Source: Streptomyces gardneri (GTDB lineage: Bacteria > Actinomycetota > Actinomycetes > Streptomycetales > Streptomycetaceae). From it: a stretch of DNA of 64,000 nucleotides. Positions 16,470 to 25,413 of the stretch are shown here, piece by piece. Numbering within the stretch: position 1 is the first letter of the stretch; every line of letters begins with the position of its first letter. The stretch lies in assembly GCF_006539185.1 (NCBI RefSeq), contig NZ_BJMN01000038.1, forward strand, positions 42,125-106,124. Direction: 5' to 3'. The translations under genes were made by a program, and so were the position numbers. The notes under the pieces were generated by a model, which did no database searches, was not told the DNA's origin, and saw only the letters and a program-made list of their open reading frames with translations.

Positions 16470-17258
16470 TCACAGATGTGCCTCCAGGGCGTCACGGAGC
16501 CGGCGCAGCAGGGCGATGTCGGGGTCTGCCACCTGCGGGGCCGCCAGGAGCGGTTGCGGGGGCGGTACGGGGCCGGGGTCGGGTTGGGGATCCGGCTCCG
16601 GCGGGGTCTCGACGAGCCCGGCCGCGGCGAGCCGCCGGACGTCGAGGAGTGTGTGGAAGGCGGGGCGGCCGAGCAGCCGGGCGAGGTCCGCCGGGGTCCG
16701 CTCCCCGTCGGCGGCGGCGAGCAGGGCGCGCTGCCGGGCCCCGACGGTCTGGCCGGGGGCGGCGGGGCGCGGCACGACCGGGGCGCTGTCGACGGTGGCG
16801 TACGGCCAGACGGCGTCGAGGAGTTCGCGGCGGCGGACGGTCTCGCGCTCGACGGCCTCGGCGGAGACCGGCCGCACCGTGCCGAACCAGTGGCCCACCC
16901 CGTACCGGAAGCGGGTCGGCCCGCTGGTGGGGGAGAGGGCGAAGAAGGCCGCGTCGAAGACGGCGCCGAGGTGGCAGATCTCCAGCTCGCCGTCGTGCAG
17001 CCGGCCGCTGTCGACGAGGAAGCGGCCGACGGCGCGGTGGGCGCCGGCCCGGTCGACGGCCTCGTCCCAGCCCTCGCGGGGCAGGCGCCCGCCGGTGGTC
17101 AGGAGGACGTCGACGCCGGGGGCGGCGGGGCTCTCGGCGTGCACGACGCGGCCGTCGACCAGATAGAGCGTGCCGTGGTCGCGCAGCAGCGCGCCGGTGG
17201 CTCTCTCGGCGGCGAGCCGGACCAGCATCGGGGAGACGGGGGTGGCGACGGCGGTCAT
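16470..17258 (-). CDS. DUF4388 (PATAN) domain protein
   Basis: A 262-residue soluble protein. The N-terminal ~110 residues match the PATAN/DUF4388 pattern (RATGALLRDHGTLYLVDGRV, a beta-rich module found in response-regulator and two-component contexts). A segment around 175-225 (ARQRALLAAADGERTPADLA) resembles a winged-helix-like end module. The C-terminus is Pro-rich. Its ATG overlaps the stop of the upstream LC7 gene (ATGA at 17255-17258), so the two are translationally coupled and probably form a complex. Function unknown. Confidence 0.75.
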   Translation of the reverse strand: MTAVATPVSPMLVRLAAERATGALLRDHGTLYLVDGRVVHAESPAAPGVDVLLTTGGRLPREGWDEAVDRAGAHRAVGRFLVDSGRLHDGELEICHLGAVFDAAFFALSPTSGPTRFRYGVGHWFGTVRPVSAEAVERETVRRRELLDAVWPYATVDSAPVVPRPAAPGQTVGARQRALLAAADGERTPADLARLLGRPAFHTLLDVRRLAAAGLVETPPEPDPQPDPGPVPPPQPLLAAPQVADPDIALLRRLRDALEAHL

Positions 17259-17647
17259 CCGAGGACCAGCCTCTCGGCGAGATCGCGGAGCCGGATCCGG
17301 GCGAGGGCGAGGTTGCCGGTGTCGCGGTCGAGCCAGAGGTGGAGGAAGACGCTGCTGTCGAAGGAGGTCTCGACGAAGCGGATGACGTGGTAGCCGGCGC
17401 GGGTGGTGACGATCAGGTCCTCGACGGGCGGGCCGTCGGAGGGTATGTCCCCCTCCGCCACGAAGGAGTCGAACTCGGCGGCGGACCGGGCGAGTTCGGC
17501 CGTCTCGGCGGCCGTCGTCTCGTGGTCGCCGACCGGTGAGTCCCCCGCGGTCCCGAGCGCGAGCCCGCTGGTCCAGTCGACCAGGGAGGCTCCGCGAGCG
17601 CCTGGCACGGCCATGGCCTCCAGCAGGCACTCGTCGATTCCGGGCAC
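17255..17647 (-). CDS. Roadblock/LC7 domain protein, first gene of LC7 operon
   Basis: A 130-residue LC7 protein starting at GTG 17647. The GASLVDWTSGLALGTAG block and LHLWLDRDTGNLALARIRL helix match the family. A ~25-residue insertion rich in acidic residues (about 60-75) separates it from the paralogue at 15615. It is coupled by ATGA overlap to the DUF4388 gene. The upstream spacer (17648-17786) holds the short palindrome GAACGTTC at 17704-17711, part of the likely operon promoter region. Confidence 0.82.
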   Translation of the reverse strand: MPGIDECLLEAMAVPGARGASLVDWTSGLALGTAGDSPVGDHETTAAETAELARSAAEFDSFVAEGDIPSDGPPVEDLIVTTRAGYHVIRFVETSFDSSVFLHLWLDRDTGNLALARIRLRDLAERLVLG

Positions 17648-17786
17648 GCAGATTCCCCTCCCGATACGGCGCGCGAACGAACGGCGGTGACGGTGACGTT
17701 ACTGAACGTTCCGGCTCGCGGAGGGTGTTCTGGCATTTTCCATCGGAACATGCCCGAGGGTGGCGGGAATTGACCGCCCGTGCTCG

Positions 17787-18266
17787 TCAGGCGCGGGACT
17801 CGACCGCGTTCGCGATCTCGGACAGGTCCTTCGCGAGCGCCTTGGCGACGGCCTTCGCGCCGAAGCGGGCGAGCAGACGGGCGACGAATCCGGGGGTGCG
17901 GCCGGCCGCCGGGCGGGCCGAGAAGGCCATCCGCAGGGTCGTGGCGCCCTCGCCGTCGGCCTTGAGGGTGATCTCGGAAACGTAGTGCATGCCGTGCGAC
18001 TCGGCGACCGTGACGTACCGGTCGGGCGGCACGCACTCGGTCACGGTCATCTCCTCCGTGGCCTCCTTGCCCAGCATCTTCCGCGTCTCGCGCCAGCGCG
18101 TGCCCACGCCGAAGCCGCCCTCGGTGAGCACCTCGACCTTCTGGACGCCCGAGAGGACGCGGGGCATGTCCCGCAGGTCGGTGATCGACTCCCAGACGCG
18201 CCCGGGGGAGGCGGCGACCCGGCGCTCGACGACGACCGAGGTGGTGTCCGTACCCGTTCCAGTCAT
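17787..18266 (-). CDS. SRPBCC (START-like) family protein
   Basis: A 159-residue protein of the polyketide cyclase/dehydrase-like SRPBCC fold, which forms a hydrophobic ligand cavity. Recognisable are VERRVAASPGRVWESITDL at residues ~12-30, the typical start of the fold, then GVGTRWRETR and the long C-terminal helix FVARLLARFGAKAVAKALAK. No catalytic residue can be assigned. The gene stands alone, with spacers on both sides. Ligand binding or lipid handling are possible roles. Confidence 0.78.
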   Translation of the reverse strand: MTGTGTDTTSVVVERRVAASPGRVWESITDLRDMPRVLSGVQKVEVLTEGGFGVGTRWRETRKMLGKEATEEMTVTECVPPDRYVTVAESHGMHYVSEITLKADGEGATTLRMAFSARPAAGRTPGFVARLLARFGAKAVAKALAKDLSEIANAVESRA

Positions 18267-18340
18267 GTCCTCATCGAAGCCGTGCCGCCGCGCCCGCGCT
18301 ACCCGAAAGGCCCGCCCGCGCTACCGGGCGCCCCCCTGTC

Positions 18341-18379
18341 CGCGCGATCGGCCCGCGCGATCGGCCCGCGCGATCCGGC
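18341..18379. repeat. Three tandem 13-bp repeats
   Basis: CGCGCGATCGGCC occurs twice exactly and once with changes in the last bases, in the spacer between the SRPBCC and PLP-decarboxylase genes. Flanked by three CCGCGCTACC-like blocks. Probably slippage-generated; no function assigned. Confidence 0.6.
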
Positions 18380-18413
18380 GGGCCGGTCCGTGTGTTCGGG
18401 CCGCCCGCCCGCG

Positions 18414-19730
18414 CTACCGGACGAGGGCGTTCGCGTGTGCCCCGCCCGCCTCCGCGACGATCTCGTCGAGCGTCTGGGCCTTCCGCACCGTCGAGAACGT
18501 CACCGCCCCGTCGTCGGCCACCGTGAAGCCGTGGATCGCGGGCCGGGGCAGGCTGTTGTACGCGTAGTGGTGGGCGAAGCAGTACGCGCCGGTGTCCGGG
18601 ACGGCCACGACGTCCCCCGGGTGCAGCAGCGGCAGCTCCCGGCCGGTGGCGAGCAGGTCCCCGGCGAAGCAGGCGGGGCCCGCCACGTCCTGGACGGTGA
18701 CGTCCCCGGCGCGGGGGCGGCCCTCGGCGTCGTACGCGAGGATCCGCAGCGGCCAGGAGTCGGGGGCGTAGACCGTGCGGGTGGCGAGCTGGACGCCCGC
18801 GTGGGTGACGGCGATCGGGCGGCCCCCGGAGGTCTTCGTGTACTCGACCCGGGCGAGGACCGTGCCGTGCTTGGCGAGCAGGGAGCGGCCGAACTCGGTG
18901 ACGAGCCGGTAGCGGCCGTCGAGGAGTCCGGGCGCGGTGTCGGCGAGCAGCCGGGCGTACTCGGCGTACGTCGGTGTCTCCTCGTCGGAGGTGAAGTTGA
19001 CCGGCAGGCCGCCGCCGATGTCGAGGGTGTCGATCTGCTGCCGGCCCGCCTTGTGGTTGATCTCCTCGGCGAGGGCGTAGGCCTCCCCGACGCCTTCGGC
19101 CATCAGGGCGAGCGGGACGCCCTGGGAGCCGGTGTGGGTGTGCAGCCGGGTGAGCCACGGGCGGTCCAGATAGGCCTGGACGACGGCCGCGCGGGAGCCC
19201 TCGTCGCGGAGTGCCACGCCGAATTTGGAGGTGGCGGTCGCGGTCGAGAGCGCACCGATGGAACCGGCCCCGACCTGCGGGTTCACCCGGAGTCCGAGGG
19301 GCGAGGCGGTGGGGGCGGAGGCGACGAGCGCGTCGAGGCGGTCCAGCTCCTGGAGGTTGTCGGCGTTGACGGCGATCCCGAGCGCGAGGGCCTGGCGCAG
19401 CTCGGCCGGGGTCTTGGCGGGGGAGTCGAGCACGGTGTGGGTGGGCGGGATCCCGGCGGCGCGGGCGAGGGCGAGCTCGCCGGGGCTGGCGACCTCGACG
19501 CCGAGCCCCGCGTCGTGGAGGAGGCGCAGGACGGGGACGAGCGGGGCGGCCTTGACGGCGAAGGCGTGGAGGACGCGGGTGTCGGTGACGGCGGCGAAAG
19601 CGCTGGTCAGGGCGGCGGCGGAGGCGAGGATGCCGGTGGTGTCGAGGAGCGCGACGACGGGTTCGGCGGGGGAGAGGAGTCCTTGGTCGACGGAGGCTCG
19701 GACGGCGAGATCACGGCGGTAGGAGGCCAT
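18414..19730 (-). CDS. PLP-dependent decarboxylase, diaminopimelate/ornithine decarboxylase fold (LysA-like)
   Basis: A 438-residue fold-type III PLP enzyme. The PLP lysine is K60 in HAFAVKAA. Further family landmarks are HTHTGSQG, the phosphate-binding DIGGGLPV and the C-terminal Asp in PDTGAYCFAHHYAYN. Two positions differ from classic LysA: the EPGRS motif reads TEFGRS, and the cysteine block is GPACFAGDLL rather than CESGD. This suggests a variant substrate rather than housekeeping lysine synthesis. The MASYRR start at 19730 has GAGG 9 nt upstream. It is divergent from hutU, sharing a 114-bp control region. Confidence 0.82.
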   Translation of the reverse strand: MASYRRDLAVRASVDQGLLSPAEPVVALLDTTGILASAAALTSAFAAVTDTRVLHAFAVKAAPLVPVLRLLHDAGLGVEVASPGELALARAAGIPPTHTVLDSPAKTPAELRQALALGIAVNADNLQELDRLDALVASAPTASPLGLRVNPQVGAGSIGALSTATATSKFGVALRDEGSRAAVVQAYLDRPWLTRLHTHTGSQGVPLALMAEGVGEAYALAEEINHKAGRQQIDTLDIGGGLPVNFTSDEETPTYAEYARLLADTAPGLLDGRYRLVTEFGRSLLAKHGTVLARVEYTKTSGGRPIAVTHAGVQLATRTVYAPDSWPLRILAYDAEGRPRAGDVTVQDVAGPACFAGDLLATGRELPLLHPGDVVAVPDTGAYCFAHHYAYNSLPRPAIHGFTVADDGAVTFSTVRKAQTLDEIVAEAGGAHANALVR

Positions 19731-19780
19731 GCGGCCCATCCTCGTCCATGGCTTCACCGGTACGGGTGAGGGCCGCCCTG

Positions 19781-19831
19781 TTGACTACAACTATTCAGCG
19801 CGCCAAGATGTGAATATCTGATCGACATTCG
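19781..19831 (+). promoter_or_regulatory. Putative hutU promoter region
   Basis: TTGACT at 19781-19786 with CAAGAT 17 nt downstream (19804-19809) resembles a vegetative promoter. It is followed by the dyad GAATAT...ACATTC (19812-19830), which could be an operator. Located in the divergent spacer between the decarboxylase gene and hutU. Confidence 0.4.
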
Positions 19832-19844
19832 AGGAGGCACCCCC

Positions 19845-21536
19845 ATGTCAGGACCCCGCCCCGTCCGAGCAGCACGCGGTACGGAACTGAGCGCCCTGGG
19901 ATGGCAGCAGGAAGCCGCCCTCCGGATGCTCCAGAACAACCTCGACCCCGAGGTCGCCGAGCACCCCGACAAGCTCGTCGTCTACGGCGGCACCGGCAAG
20001 GCCGCCCGCGACTGGCGCTCGTACGACGCCATGGTCCGCACGCTGCGCACGCTGAAGCAGGACGAGACGATGCTCGTCCAGTCCGGCCGCCCCGTCGGCG
20101 TCATGCAGACCCACGAGTGGGCGCCGCGCGTCCTCATCGCCAACTCCAACCTGGTCGGCGACTGGGCGAACTGGGAGGAGTTCCGGCGCCTGGAGGCCCT
20201 CGGCCTCACCATGTACGGCCAGATGACGGCCGGCTCCTGGATCTACATCGGCACCCAGGGCATCCTCCAGGGCACCTACGAGACCTTCGCCGCCGTCGCC
20301 GCCAAGAAGTTCAACGGCACCCTCGCCGGCACGATCACCCTCACCGCCGGCCTCGGCGGCATGGGCGGCGCCCAGCCGCTCGCCGTGACGATGAACGACG
20401 GCGTCGCCATCTGCATCGACGTCGACCCGCGCGCCATCGAGCGCCGCATCGAGCACCGCTACCTGGACGTCAAGGCCGACAACCTCGCCCACGCCCTCCA
20501 GCTCGCCGTCGAGGCGCGCGACGCCCGCCGCCCGCTCTCCATCGGCCTCCTCGGCAACGCCGCCGAGCTGCTCCCGCAGATGCTCGCCGAGGGCGCCCCG
20601 ATCGACATCGTGACGGACCAGACCTCCGCCCACGACCCGCTCGCCTACCTCCCCGTCGGCATCGCCTTCGAGGACATGGCCGACGCGGCGGCGAAGGACC
20701 CGGCCGGCTTCACCCAGCGCTCGCGCGAGTCCATGGCCAAGCACGTCGAGGCCATGGTCGGCTTCATGGACGCCGGCTCCGAGGTCTTCGACTACGGCAA
20801 CTCGATCCGCGGCGAGGCGCAGCTCGCCGGCTACGACCGGGCCTTCGCCTTCCCCGGCTTCGTCCCCGCCTACATCCGTCCGCTGTTCTGTGAGGGCAAG
20901 GGCCCCTTCCGCTGGGCCGCCCTCTCCGGCGAGGCCTCCGACATCCACAAGACGGACAAGGCGATCCTGGAGCTCTTCCCGGAGAACGAGTCCCTCCACC
21001 GCTGGATCAAGATGGCGGGCGAGCGCGTCCACTTCCAGGGCCTCCCGGCGCGCATCTGCTGGCTCGGCCAGGGCGAGCGCGACAAGGCCGGCGACATGTT
21101 CAACGACATGGTCGGCAACGGCACCCTCGCCGCACCCCTCGCGATCGGCCGCGACCACCTCGACTGCGGCTCGGTGGCCTCCCCGTACCGCGAGACCGAG
21201 GCCATGCTCGACGGCTCCGACGCCATCGCCGACTGGCCGCTGCTCAACGCCATGGTCAACGTCGCCTCCGGCGCCTCCTGGGTCTCCCTCCACCACGGCG
21301 GCGGCGTCGGCATGGGCCGCTCCATCCACGCGGGCCAGGTCACGGTCGCCGACGGCACCCCGCTCGCCGGCGAGAAGATCCGCCGCGTGCTCACCAACGA
21401 CCCGGGCATGGGCGTCATCCGCCACGTCGACGCGGGCTACGACATCGCGGAGCGGGTCGCCGACGAGAAGGGCGTCCGCGTCCCGATGCGCGAGGGCTCC
21501 GACGAGGAGACCTCCGGCACCGAGGCCTCCGCGTGA
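19845..21536 (+). CDS. hutU: Urocanate hydratase
   Basis: A 563-residue NAD+-dependent urocanase, the second step of histidine degradation (urocanate to imidazolone propionate). Full length for the family (about 550-570). Characteristic blocks are KLVVYGGTGKAARDW at the N-terminus, the Rossmann motif LTAGLGGMGGAQPLA, and HHGGGVGMGRSIHAGQ near the C-terminus. ATG 19845 follows GAGGAGG. It is the first gene of a four-gene hut operon, with a GTGA overlap into the M20 hydrolase gene. No hutH (histidase) gene is in the window. Confidence 0.97.
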   Translation: MSGPRPVRAARGTELSALGWQQEAALRMLQNNLDPEVAEHPDKLVVYGGTGKAARDWRSYDAMVRTLRTLKQDETMLVQSGRPVGVMQTHEWAPRVLIANSNLVGDWANWEEFRRLEALGLTMYGQMTAGSWIYIGTQGILQGTYETFAAVAAKKFNGTLAGTITLTAGLGGMGGAQPLAVTMNDGVAICIDVDPRAIERRIEHRYLDVKADNLAHALQLAVEARDARRPLSIGLLGNAAELLPQMLAEGAPIDIVTDQTSAHDPLAYLPVGIAFEDMADAAAKDPAGFTQRSRESMAKHVEAMVGFMDAGSEVFDYGNSIRGEAQLAGYDRAFAFPGFVPAYIRPLFCEGKGPFRWAALSGEASDIHKTDKAILELFPENESLHRWIKMAGERVHFQGLPARICWLGQGERDKAGDMFNDMVGNGTLAAPLAIGRDHLDCGSVASPYRETEAMLDGSDAIADWPLLNAMVNVASGASWVSLHHGGGVGMGRSIHAGQVTVADGTPLAGEKIRRVLTNDPGMGVIRHVDAGYDIAERVADEKGVRVPMREGSDEETSGTEASA

Positions 21537-22762
21537 GCGAGACCTTCCACGCCATGTGGCGCTCGCTGCGGCCCATCGGCCGCAGCGACGCCTCGGGCGG
21601 CTACCGCCGCTACGCCTGGACCGCGGCCGACGCCGACTGCCGGCTCTGGTTCCGGATGCAGGCCGAGGCCCGCCGCCTCGACGTCGAGACCGACCGGAAC
21701 GGCAACCAGTGGGCCTGGCTCGGCGACCCGACGGCCGGTGACGCGGTCGTCACCGGCTCCCACCTGGACTCCGTCCCCGACGGCGGCGCCTTCGACGGCC
21801 CCCTCGGTGTCGTCTCCGCCTTCGCCGCGCTCGACGAACTCCGCGCGCGCGGCGCCGTGTTCGAGAGGCCGCTCGCCATCGTCAACTTCGGTGACGAGGA
21901 GGGCGCCCGCTTCGGCCTCGCCTGCGTCGGCTCCCGCCTCACCGCGGGCCGGCTGACGAAGGAGCAGGCGTACGAGCTCCGCGACGCCGACGGGATCAGC
22001 CTCCCGCAGGCGATGGAGGCGGCGGGGTACGACCCTTCGGGGATCGGTCCGGACCCCGAGCGGCTCGCCCGCATCGGCGCCTTCGTCGAACTGCACGTCG
22101 AGCAGGGCCGTGCCCTGGACCTGTCCGGGGACTCCGTCGGCCTCGCCTCCGCGATCTGGCCGCACGGCCGCTGGCGGTACGACTTCGCCGGCGAGGCCAA
22201 CCACGCCGGCACCACCCGGCTCGTCGACCGCCGCGACCCGATGCTCACCTACGCGGAGACGGTCCTCGCCGCCCGCCGCGAGGCCGAACTCGCGGGCGCC
22301 GTCGCCACCTTCGGCAAGATCGCCGTCGAGCCGAACGGCGTCAACGCCATCCCGTCCCTCGTCCGCGGCTGGCTCGACGCCCGCGCCGCCGACCAGGGCG
22401 CGCTGGACAAGGTCGTCACGGGCATCGAGGCGGAGGCCCGCGCCTACGCCGAGCGCCACGGCATCGACCTCACCGTCGTCCGGGAGTCCTTCACCCCGGT
22501 CGTGGACTTCTCGCACACGCTGCGGGACGAGTTGTCCCGCCTCCTGGGCGAGAAGACCGGGTCCACCGGGAAGGTCCCCGTCCTCGGCACGGGCGCGGGA
22601 CACGACGCCGGAATCCTCTCCGAATCGATCCCGACCGCCATGCTGTTCGTACGGAACCCCACCGGCGTCTCGCACTCCCCGGCCGAATTCGCGGCCGAGG
22701 ACGACTGCGTGTCCGGGGTCCTCGCACTCGCCGACGTACTGGAGGGCCTGGCGTGTCGCTGA
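21533..22762 (+). CDS. M20-family amidohydrolase (allantoate amidohydrolase-like), candidate N-formylglutamate hydrolase
   Basis: A 409-residue di-metal hydrolase of the M20/hydantoinase-carbamoylase group. Metal ligands are visible: GSHLDSVPDGG (His and Asp), GDEEGARF (Glu pair), VELHVEQG (His) and GHDAGIL (late His). The dimerisation-domain NHAGTT motif is present. By family it would be annotated allantoate amidohydrolase, but it is translationally coupled to hutU (GTGA at 21533) and overlaps hutF, while no separate hutG is seen. The simplest inference is that it hydrolyses N-formylglutamate to glutamate plus formate, the step after HutF. Substrate unproven. Confidence 0.85.
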   Translation: MSETFHAMWRSLRPIGRSDASGGYRRYAWTAADADCRLWFRMQAEARRLDVETDRNGNQWAWLGDPTAGDAVVTGSHLDSVPDGGAFDGPLGVVSAFAALDELRARGAVFERPLAIVNFGDEEGARFGLACVGSRLTAGRLTKEQAYELRDADGISLPQAMEAAGYDPSGIGPDPERLARIGAFVELHVEQGRALDLSGDSVGLASAIWPHGRWRYDFAGEANHAGTTRLVDRRDPMLTYAETVLAARREAELAGAVATFGKIAVEPNGVNAIPSLVRGWLDARAADQGALDKVVTGIEAEARAYAERHGIDLTVVRESFTPVVDFSHTLRDELSRLLGEKTGSTGKVPVLGTGAGHDAGILSESIPTAMLFVRNPTGVSHSPAEFAAEDDCVSGVLALADVLEGLACR

Positions 22763-24090
22763 CCACGTACTGGCTGGAGCACGCCTGGCTCGACACGAAC
22801 GTCGAGCCGGGCGTGACCCTGGCCGTGTCGGACGGCCGCATCACCGCCGTCCGCACCGGGGTCGACACCCCGCCCCCGGGCGCGGTCGTCCTGCGCGGCC
22901 TGACGATCCCCGGCCTCTCCAACGCCCACTCGCACGCCTTCCACCGCGCCCTGCGCGGCACCGTCCAGGTCGGCTCCGGCACCTTCTGGACCTGGCGCGA
23001 GGTGATGTACACCGTCGCCCAGCGCCTCACCCCCGACAGCTACTTCGCCCTCGCGCGCGCCGTGTACGCGGAGATGGCGCTCGCCGGCATCACCTCCGTC
23101 GGAGAGTTCCACTACCTCCACCACGCGCCCGGCGGCACCCCGTACGCCGACCCCAACGCGATGGGCGAGGCCCTGATCGCCGCGGCGGCCGAGGCGGGCA
23201 TCCGCATCACCCTCCTCGACACCGCCTACCTCTCCTCCGGCTTCGGCGCCGCGCCCGACAAACACCAGCTCCGCTTCACCGACGGCACGGCGGAGAAGTG
23301 GGCCGAGCGGGTCTCGGCGCTCAAGGAGCGGGACGGCGTACGCATCGGAGCGGCGATCCACTCCGTACGGGCGGTCCCGGCCGACCAGCTGTCGACGGTG
23401 GCCCGCTGGGCGCAGGACAGGGAGGCCCCCCTCCACGTCCACCTCTCCGAGCAGACCGCCGAGAACGACGCCTGCCTCGCGGCGCACGGCCTCACCCCGA
23501 CCCAGCTCCTCGCCGAGCACGGCGTCCTCGGGCCCCGCACCACCGGCGTCCACAACACGCACCTGACGGACGGCGACATCGCCCTCCTCGGCACGTCGAC
23601 CACCGGCACCTGCATGTGCCCGACGACCGAACGCGACCTCGCCGACGGCATCGGCCCCGCGGTCGCCCTCCAGCGCGCCGGCTCCCCGCTCTCCCTGGGC
23701 AGCGACAGCCACGCGGTCATCGACCTCCTGGAGGAGGCGCGGGCCATGGAGCTGAACGAGCGCCTGCGCACCCGCACGCGAGGTCACTGGACGGCGGCGG
23801 CACTCCTGCGCGCGGCGACCGTCGACGGCCATGCAGCCCTCGGCTGGGCGGACGCGGGCACCCTGGAGGCGGGCGCGCTCGCCGACTTCACGACGATCGC
23901 CCTGGACACGGTCAGGACAGCGGGACCGCTACCGCGTCTGGCAGCCGAGACGGCGGTATTCGCCGCGTCGGCAGCGGACGTCCGTCACACGGTCGTGGCC
24001 GGCCGTCACGTCGTACGGGACGGGGTCCACCACTCCGTACCGGACGTGGCCGGCGCCCTCGCGGACTCGATCGCCGCCCTGCGCGGCTGA
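22753..24090 (+). CDS. hutF: Formimidoylglutamate deiminase
   Basis: A 445-residue amidohydrolase-superfamily enzyme that converts N-formimidoyl-glutamate to N-formyl-glutamate plus ammonia. Metal-site signatures are LSNAHSHAFHRAL (HxH), HVHLSEQTAEN (His) and LGSDSHAVID (Asp). TWRE/MY and HSVRAVP segments are typical of HutF rather than guanine deaminase. It starts at GTG 22753 and overlaps the M20 gene by 10 bp. The gene choice indicates the five-step histidine route through formylglutamate. Confidence 0.93.
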   Translation: MSLTTYWLEHAWLDTNVEPGVTLAVSDGRITAVRTGVDTPPPGAVVLRGLTIPGLSNAHSHAFHRALRGTVQVGSGTFWTWREVMYTVAQRLTPDSYFALARAVYAEMALAGITSVGEFHYLHHAPGGTPYADPNAMGEALIAAAAEAGIRITLLDTAYLSSGFGAAPDKHQLRFTDGTAEKWAERVSALKERDGVRIGAAIHSVRAVPADQLSTVARWAQDREAPLHVHLSEQTAENDACLAAHGLTPTQLLAEHGVLGPRTTGVHNTHLTDGDIALLGTSTTGTCMCPTTERDLADGIGPAVALQRAGSPLSLGSDSHAVIDLLEEARAMELNERLRTRTRGHWTAAALLRAATVDGHAALGWADAGTLEAGALADFTTIALDTVRTAGPLPRLAAETAVFAASAADVRHTVVAGRHVVRDGVHHSVPDVAGALADSIAALRG

Positions 24091-24107
24091 AGGAGACACC
24101 CCTCATC

Positions 24108-25355
24108 ATGAACACCGGCCCCGCGGCGACGAACAACCCGGCGGCGACCTCCGCCCCCACGAGCGCGAACAGCGCCGTGGCGAAGACCGCCACCGCCATC
24201 GTCAACATCGCCAGTCTCGTCACGAACGATCCCTCCCTCGGTGATGGCAGTCCTCTGGGCCTGATCCAGGACGCGGCCGTCGTCATCGACGGCGACCGGG
24301 TCGTCTGGGTCGGTGAATCAAGCAGAACACCCGCCACTGACAATCGGGTCGACGCCGGCGGCCGGGCCGTGATCCCCGGCTTCGTCGACTCCCACTCGCA
24401 CCTCGTCTTCGCGGGCGACCGCACTGCCGAGTTCAACGCCCGTATGTCGGGCCAGGCGTACGCGGCGGGCGGCATCCGCACGACGGTCGCGGCGACGAGG
24501 GCGGCGAGCGACGAGGCCCTCTCGGCCAACGTGGCCCGCTTCATGGCGGAGGCCCTCCGCCAGGGCACGACCACCTTCGAGACGAAGTCCGGCTACGGCC
24601 TGACGGTCGAGGACGAGGCCCGCGCCCTGCGGATCGCCGCCGAGCACACCGACGAGGTGACGTACCTCGGCGCGCACATCGTCTCCCCGGACTACGCGGA
24701 CGACCCGGCGGCCTACGTCGAGCTCGTCACCGGCGAGATGCTCGACGCCTGCGCCCCCCATGCCCGCTGGGTCGACGTCTTCTGCGAGAAGGGCGCCTTC
24801 GACGGCGACCAGGCCCGCGCGATCCTCACCGCCGGCAAGGCGAAGGGCCTGCACCCCCGGGTGCACGCCAACCAGCTGACGTACGGCCCCGGCGTGCAGC
24901 TGGCGGTGGAGCTGGACGCGGCGAGCGCCGACCACTGCACCCACCTCACCGACGCCGACGTCGACGCCCTGGCCTCCGGGAACACGGTGGCCACCCTCCT
25001 CCCCGGCGCCGAGTTCTCCACCCGCGCCCAGTGGCCGAACGCCCGCCGCCTCCTGGACGCGGGCGTGACCGTGGCCCTCTCCACGGACTGCAACCCGGGC
25101 TCGTCCTTCACGTCCTCCGTCCCCTTCTGCATCGCCCTGGCAGTACGGGACATGGGCATGACCCCCGACGAGGCCGTCTGGTCCGCCACGGCGGGCGGCG
25201 CGGCGGCCCTCCGCCGCACGGACGTCGGCCGCCTGACGGTCGGCTCCCGCGCCGATCTCACCGTCCTCGACGCCCCCTCCCACGTCCACCTGGCGTACCG
25301 CCCGGGCGTACCGCTGGTGGCGGAGGTCTGGCGGAAGGGCGTCCGCACGGTCTGA
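24108..25355 (+). CDS. hutI: Imidazolonepropionase
   Basis: A 415-residue amidohydrolase that opens the imidazolone ring to give formimidoylglutamate, the step between HutU and HutF. Visible are PGFVDSHSHLVFAGDR (HxH metal ligands), GTTTFETKSGYGL, HANQLTYGPG and LSTDCNPGSSF. ATG 24108 has AAGGAG 11 nt upstream. The first ~30 residues (Ala/Thr/Ser-rich) are unusual for the family, so a later start is possible. Last gene of the hut operon, 17 bp after hutF. Confidence 0.93.
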   Translation: MNTGPAATNNPAATSAPTSANSAVAKTATAIVNIASLVTNDPSLGDGSPLGLIQDAAVVIDGDRVVWVGESSRTPATDNRVDAGGRAVIPGFVDSHSHLVFAGDRTAEFNARMSGQAYAAGGIRTTVAATRAASDEALSANVARFMAEALRQGTTTFETKSGYGLTVEDEARALRIAAEHTDEVTYLGAHIVSPDYADDPAAYVELVTGEMLDACAPHARWVDVFCEKGAFDGDQARAILTAGKAKGLHPRVHANQLTYGPGVQLAVELDAASADHCTHLTDADVDALASGNTVATLLPGAEFSTRAQWPNARRLLDAGVTVALSTDCNPGSSFTSSVPFCIALAVRDMGMTPDEAVWSATAGGAAALRRTDVGRLTVGSRADLTVLDAPSHVHLAYRPGVPLVAEVWRKGVRTV

Positions 25356-25413
25356 CACGCATGACGAGGCGTCACAACGACGCAGTGGCGGTGGGTTGTC
25401 TCGCGCGTACCGT

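Noticed and set aside
15615..17647. LC7 gene set considered as a conservon (cvn)
   Set aside because: The kinase-like sensor, DUF742 and GTPase genes that define conservons are all missing.
21533..22762. Evidence for an allantoin/purine degradation operon
   Set aside because: No allantoinase or ureidoglycolate gene is present and all neighbours belong to histidine degradation.
22110..24107. Long in-frame extension upstream of hutI through the M20 and hutF genes
   Set aside because: The sequence is Arg/Pro/Thr-rich shadow coding; the ATG at 24108 with AAGGAG and the imidazolonepropionase N-terminus marks the real start.
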